A stretch of DNA of 7,435 nt from Thermodesulfobacteriota bacterium (GTDB lineage: Bacteria > Desulfobacterota > Desulfobacteria > Desulfobacterales > RPRI01), in the NCBI GenBank assembly GCA_030836965.1, contig JAUPLM010000044.1, forward strand, positions 1 through 7,435. Direction: 5' to 3'. How positions within the stretch are numbered: position 1 is the first letter of the stretch; every line of letters starts with the position of its first letter. This document shows positions 6,444 through 7,435 of the stretch, piece by piece. The position numbers and the translations under genes are program-made. Under the pieces are notes generated by a model, which worked only from the letters and a program-made list of their open reading frames with translations, was not told the DNA's origin and made no database searches.

Positions 6444-7202
6444 CTTTGCCTTTCTGCTGAAAAACCGTCTTACAGACGGATCGGGGCTGTGTTCCTTTAT
6501 AAATGCCGGATCTCCTTCGGCAATTATGCCTCTGGTATTTTTATCAAGCATTATTATCCGCCCGGCTACAGAGAATATTGTATCAAGGTCATGGGTGACA
6601 ATAACTATAGTTGTGCCCGTTTTTTTGTTAATCTGCAGGATTAGATCGTCTATTTCAGAGGAGATAACCGGATCAAGCCCCGCAGTTGGTTCATCGAGAA
6701 AGAGTATTCTCGGATTCAATACAAGAGCCCGTGCGAGCCCCGCTCTTTTTTTCATGCCTCCGCTGAGTTCCGAAGGAAAATAATTTTCAAAACCCACGAG
6801 ATCAACCATGCCTAGTTTCATATGCACAAGCAAATCAACGGAGCTTTTGGGTAACAGCGAATATTCGCCGACCGGAAGTGCGATATTTTCCGCAACAGTC
6901 ATTGAACCCAAAAGGGCGCTGCTCTGGAACAGGATTCCGATTTTCTTCAATATTTCATGGAGCGTACTGTCGTCGCATGATGATATGTCAATGCCGTCTA
7001 TTCGGACGCTTCCTGATGAAGGGGCCAGGAGACCAGTCATGTGTTTCAACAGCGTGCTTTTTCCGCATCCGCTTCCTCCCAGGATCACAAATACTTCACC
7101 ATCTGTCACATCGAAGCTGATATTATCAAGAATGACTTCATCGCCGTAACGAGCAGTAAGATTTCTGACCTGTATAACCGATTCTTTTTCCATAATTGCC
7201 AT
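6429..7202 (-). CDS. mlaF: MlaF-like ABC transporter ATPase (lipid/MCE system)
   Basis: Cytoplasmic ATPase (257 aa) that powers the MCE lipid transporter. The domain order is complete: Walker A GGSGCGKST (42-50), Q-loop Q93 in GILFQSSALLGSMTV, ABC signature LSGGM (146-150), Walker B ILFLDEP (166-172), D-loop GLDP (175-178) and H-loop H204 in VTHDLDTIF. The LSGGMKKRAGLARAL form of the signature, with GGM in place of the usual GGQ, is typical of Mla/Ttg2A-type ATPases. The tail DPSVRRFF also resembles MlaF. It starts 35 nt after the permease stop. The ATG at 7200-7202 is taken, but a second in-frame ATG 3 codons later is possible, since neither has a strong ribosome binding site. The last residues, ITAS, and the stop are encoded by repeat copy B, so the original C-terminus may have been slightly different. 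Confidence 0.93.
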   Translation of the reverse strand: MAIMEKESVIQVRNLTARYGDEVILDNISFDVTDGEVFVILGGSGCGKSTLLKHMTGLLAPSSGSVRIDGIDISSCDDSTLHEILKKIGILFQSSALLGSMTVAENIALPVGEYSLLPKSSVDLLVHMKLGMVDLVGFENYFPSELSGGMKKRAGLARALVLNPRILFLDEPTAGLDPVISSEIDDLILQINKKTGTTIVIVTHDLDTIFSVAGRIIMLDKNTRGIIAEGDPAFIKEHSPDPSVRRFFSRKAKITAS

Positions 7203-7237
7203 TCTACCGGGGTTACGGTTATTTATTTAAAAACGGC

Positions 7238-7435
7238 TTATCTGAGGAAACTACGTCCTACGGCAAACATCGAATCAAAAAGGATTATAAGAAAAATGCC
7301 GCTTACGACAGCCGATGTTGCGGCATTTCCCACCGCGTCAGCGCCGCCTCTTGTCTGAAAGCCCCTAAGGCAGCCGACCCATGAAATTATCAAGGCAAAG
7401 ACCGCTCTTTTGGACATGCCCCAGACAACTTCAAA
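7238..7435 (-). CDS. mlaE: MlaE-like ABC permease, C-terminal fragment (cut by window edge)
   Basis: The last 65 residues of an inner-membrane permease of the MlaE family (PF02405). The frame is open from the window's right edge to the TAA at 7238-7240. It shows a hydrophobic helix (AVFALIISWVGCLRGF, about 11-26), the family's conserved loop QTRGGADAVGNAATSAVV (27-44), and a final helix (SGIFLIILFDSMF). The TRGGA-x2-VG-x2-AT-x-AVV pattern closely matches MlaE homologues. It lies directly upstream of the ATPase gene on the same strand, which is the usual MlaE-MlaF pair. The N-terminal three quarters of the protein lie beyond the window. Confidence 0.9.
   Translation of the reverse strand, partial: FEVVWGMSKRAVFALIISWVGCLRGFQTRGGADAVGNAATSAVVSGIFLIILFDSMFAVGRSFLR

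Noticed and set aside
6393..6644. Plus-strand open frame starting inside repeat copy B
   Set aside because: It runs antisense through the ATPase gene and its product has no recognisable features. It is a shadow frame.

Overview
This 7.4-kb window is a run of ordinary chromosomal genes from a Gram-negative bacterium. It is most likely a Desulfobacterota (deltaproteobacterial) anaerobe. The evidence is a DUF3786 protein with an N-terminal four-cysteine iron-sulfur domain (a type I associate with sulfate reducers, syntrophs and other anaerobes), a complete set of outer-membrane lipid-transport parts, and moderate GC. The lineage is an inference; no rRNA or other phylogenetic marker is present.

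Layout. The left end carries one plus-strand gene, a GalT-family nucleotidylyltransferase whose first few codons probably lie outside the window. It converges on a tight minus-strand operon, read right to left: phosphoglucose isomerase (pgi), then an alpha/beta hydrolase, then the Fe-S/DUF3786 protein. These three are separated by 6 and 3 nt. To the right, also on the minus strand, is an Mla/Pqi-type lipid transporter read right to left: the C-terminal end of a MlaE-like permease (cut by the window edge), a MlaF-like ATPase, a single-domain MCE protein with a long coiled-coil tail, and a PqiC/YmbA-like outer-membrane lipoprotein. Together these encode a trans-envelope machine: permease and ATPase at the inner membrane, the MCE protein anchored there and reaching into the periplasm, and the lipoprotein at the outer membrane.

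The sugar genes (GalT-like and pgi) both act at the level of hexose phosphates, but they face each other and are not co-transcribed. Nothing in the sequence ties the hydrolase and DUF3786 genes functionally to pgi beyond the spacing.

The most notable non-coding signal is a pair of related 115-bp repeats (4523-4637 and 6329-6443). They lie in the same orientation and align without gaps over their whole length. Each is a long imperfect hairpin with 9-nt sub-repeats in one arm, and each ends inside the 3' end of a minus-strand gene. One separates the ATPase gene from the MCE gene. The other separates the lipoprotein gene from pgi. The apical hairpins differ in sequence but both still pair. No phage, insertion sequence, CRISPR array, tRNA or rRNA was seen, and no stretch over 300 bases lacks a gene.
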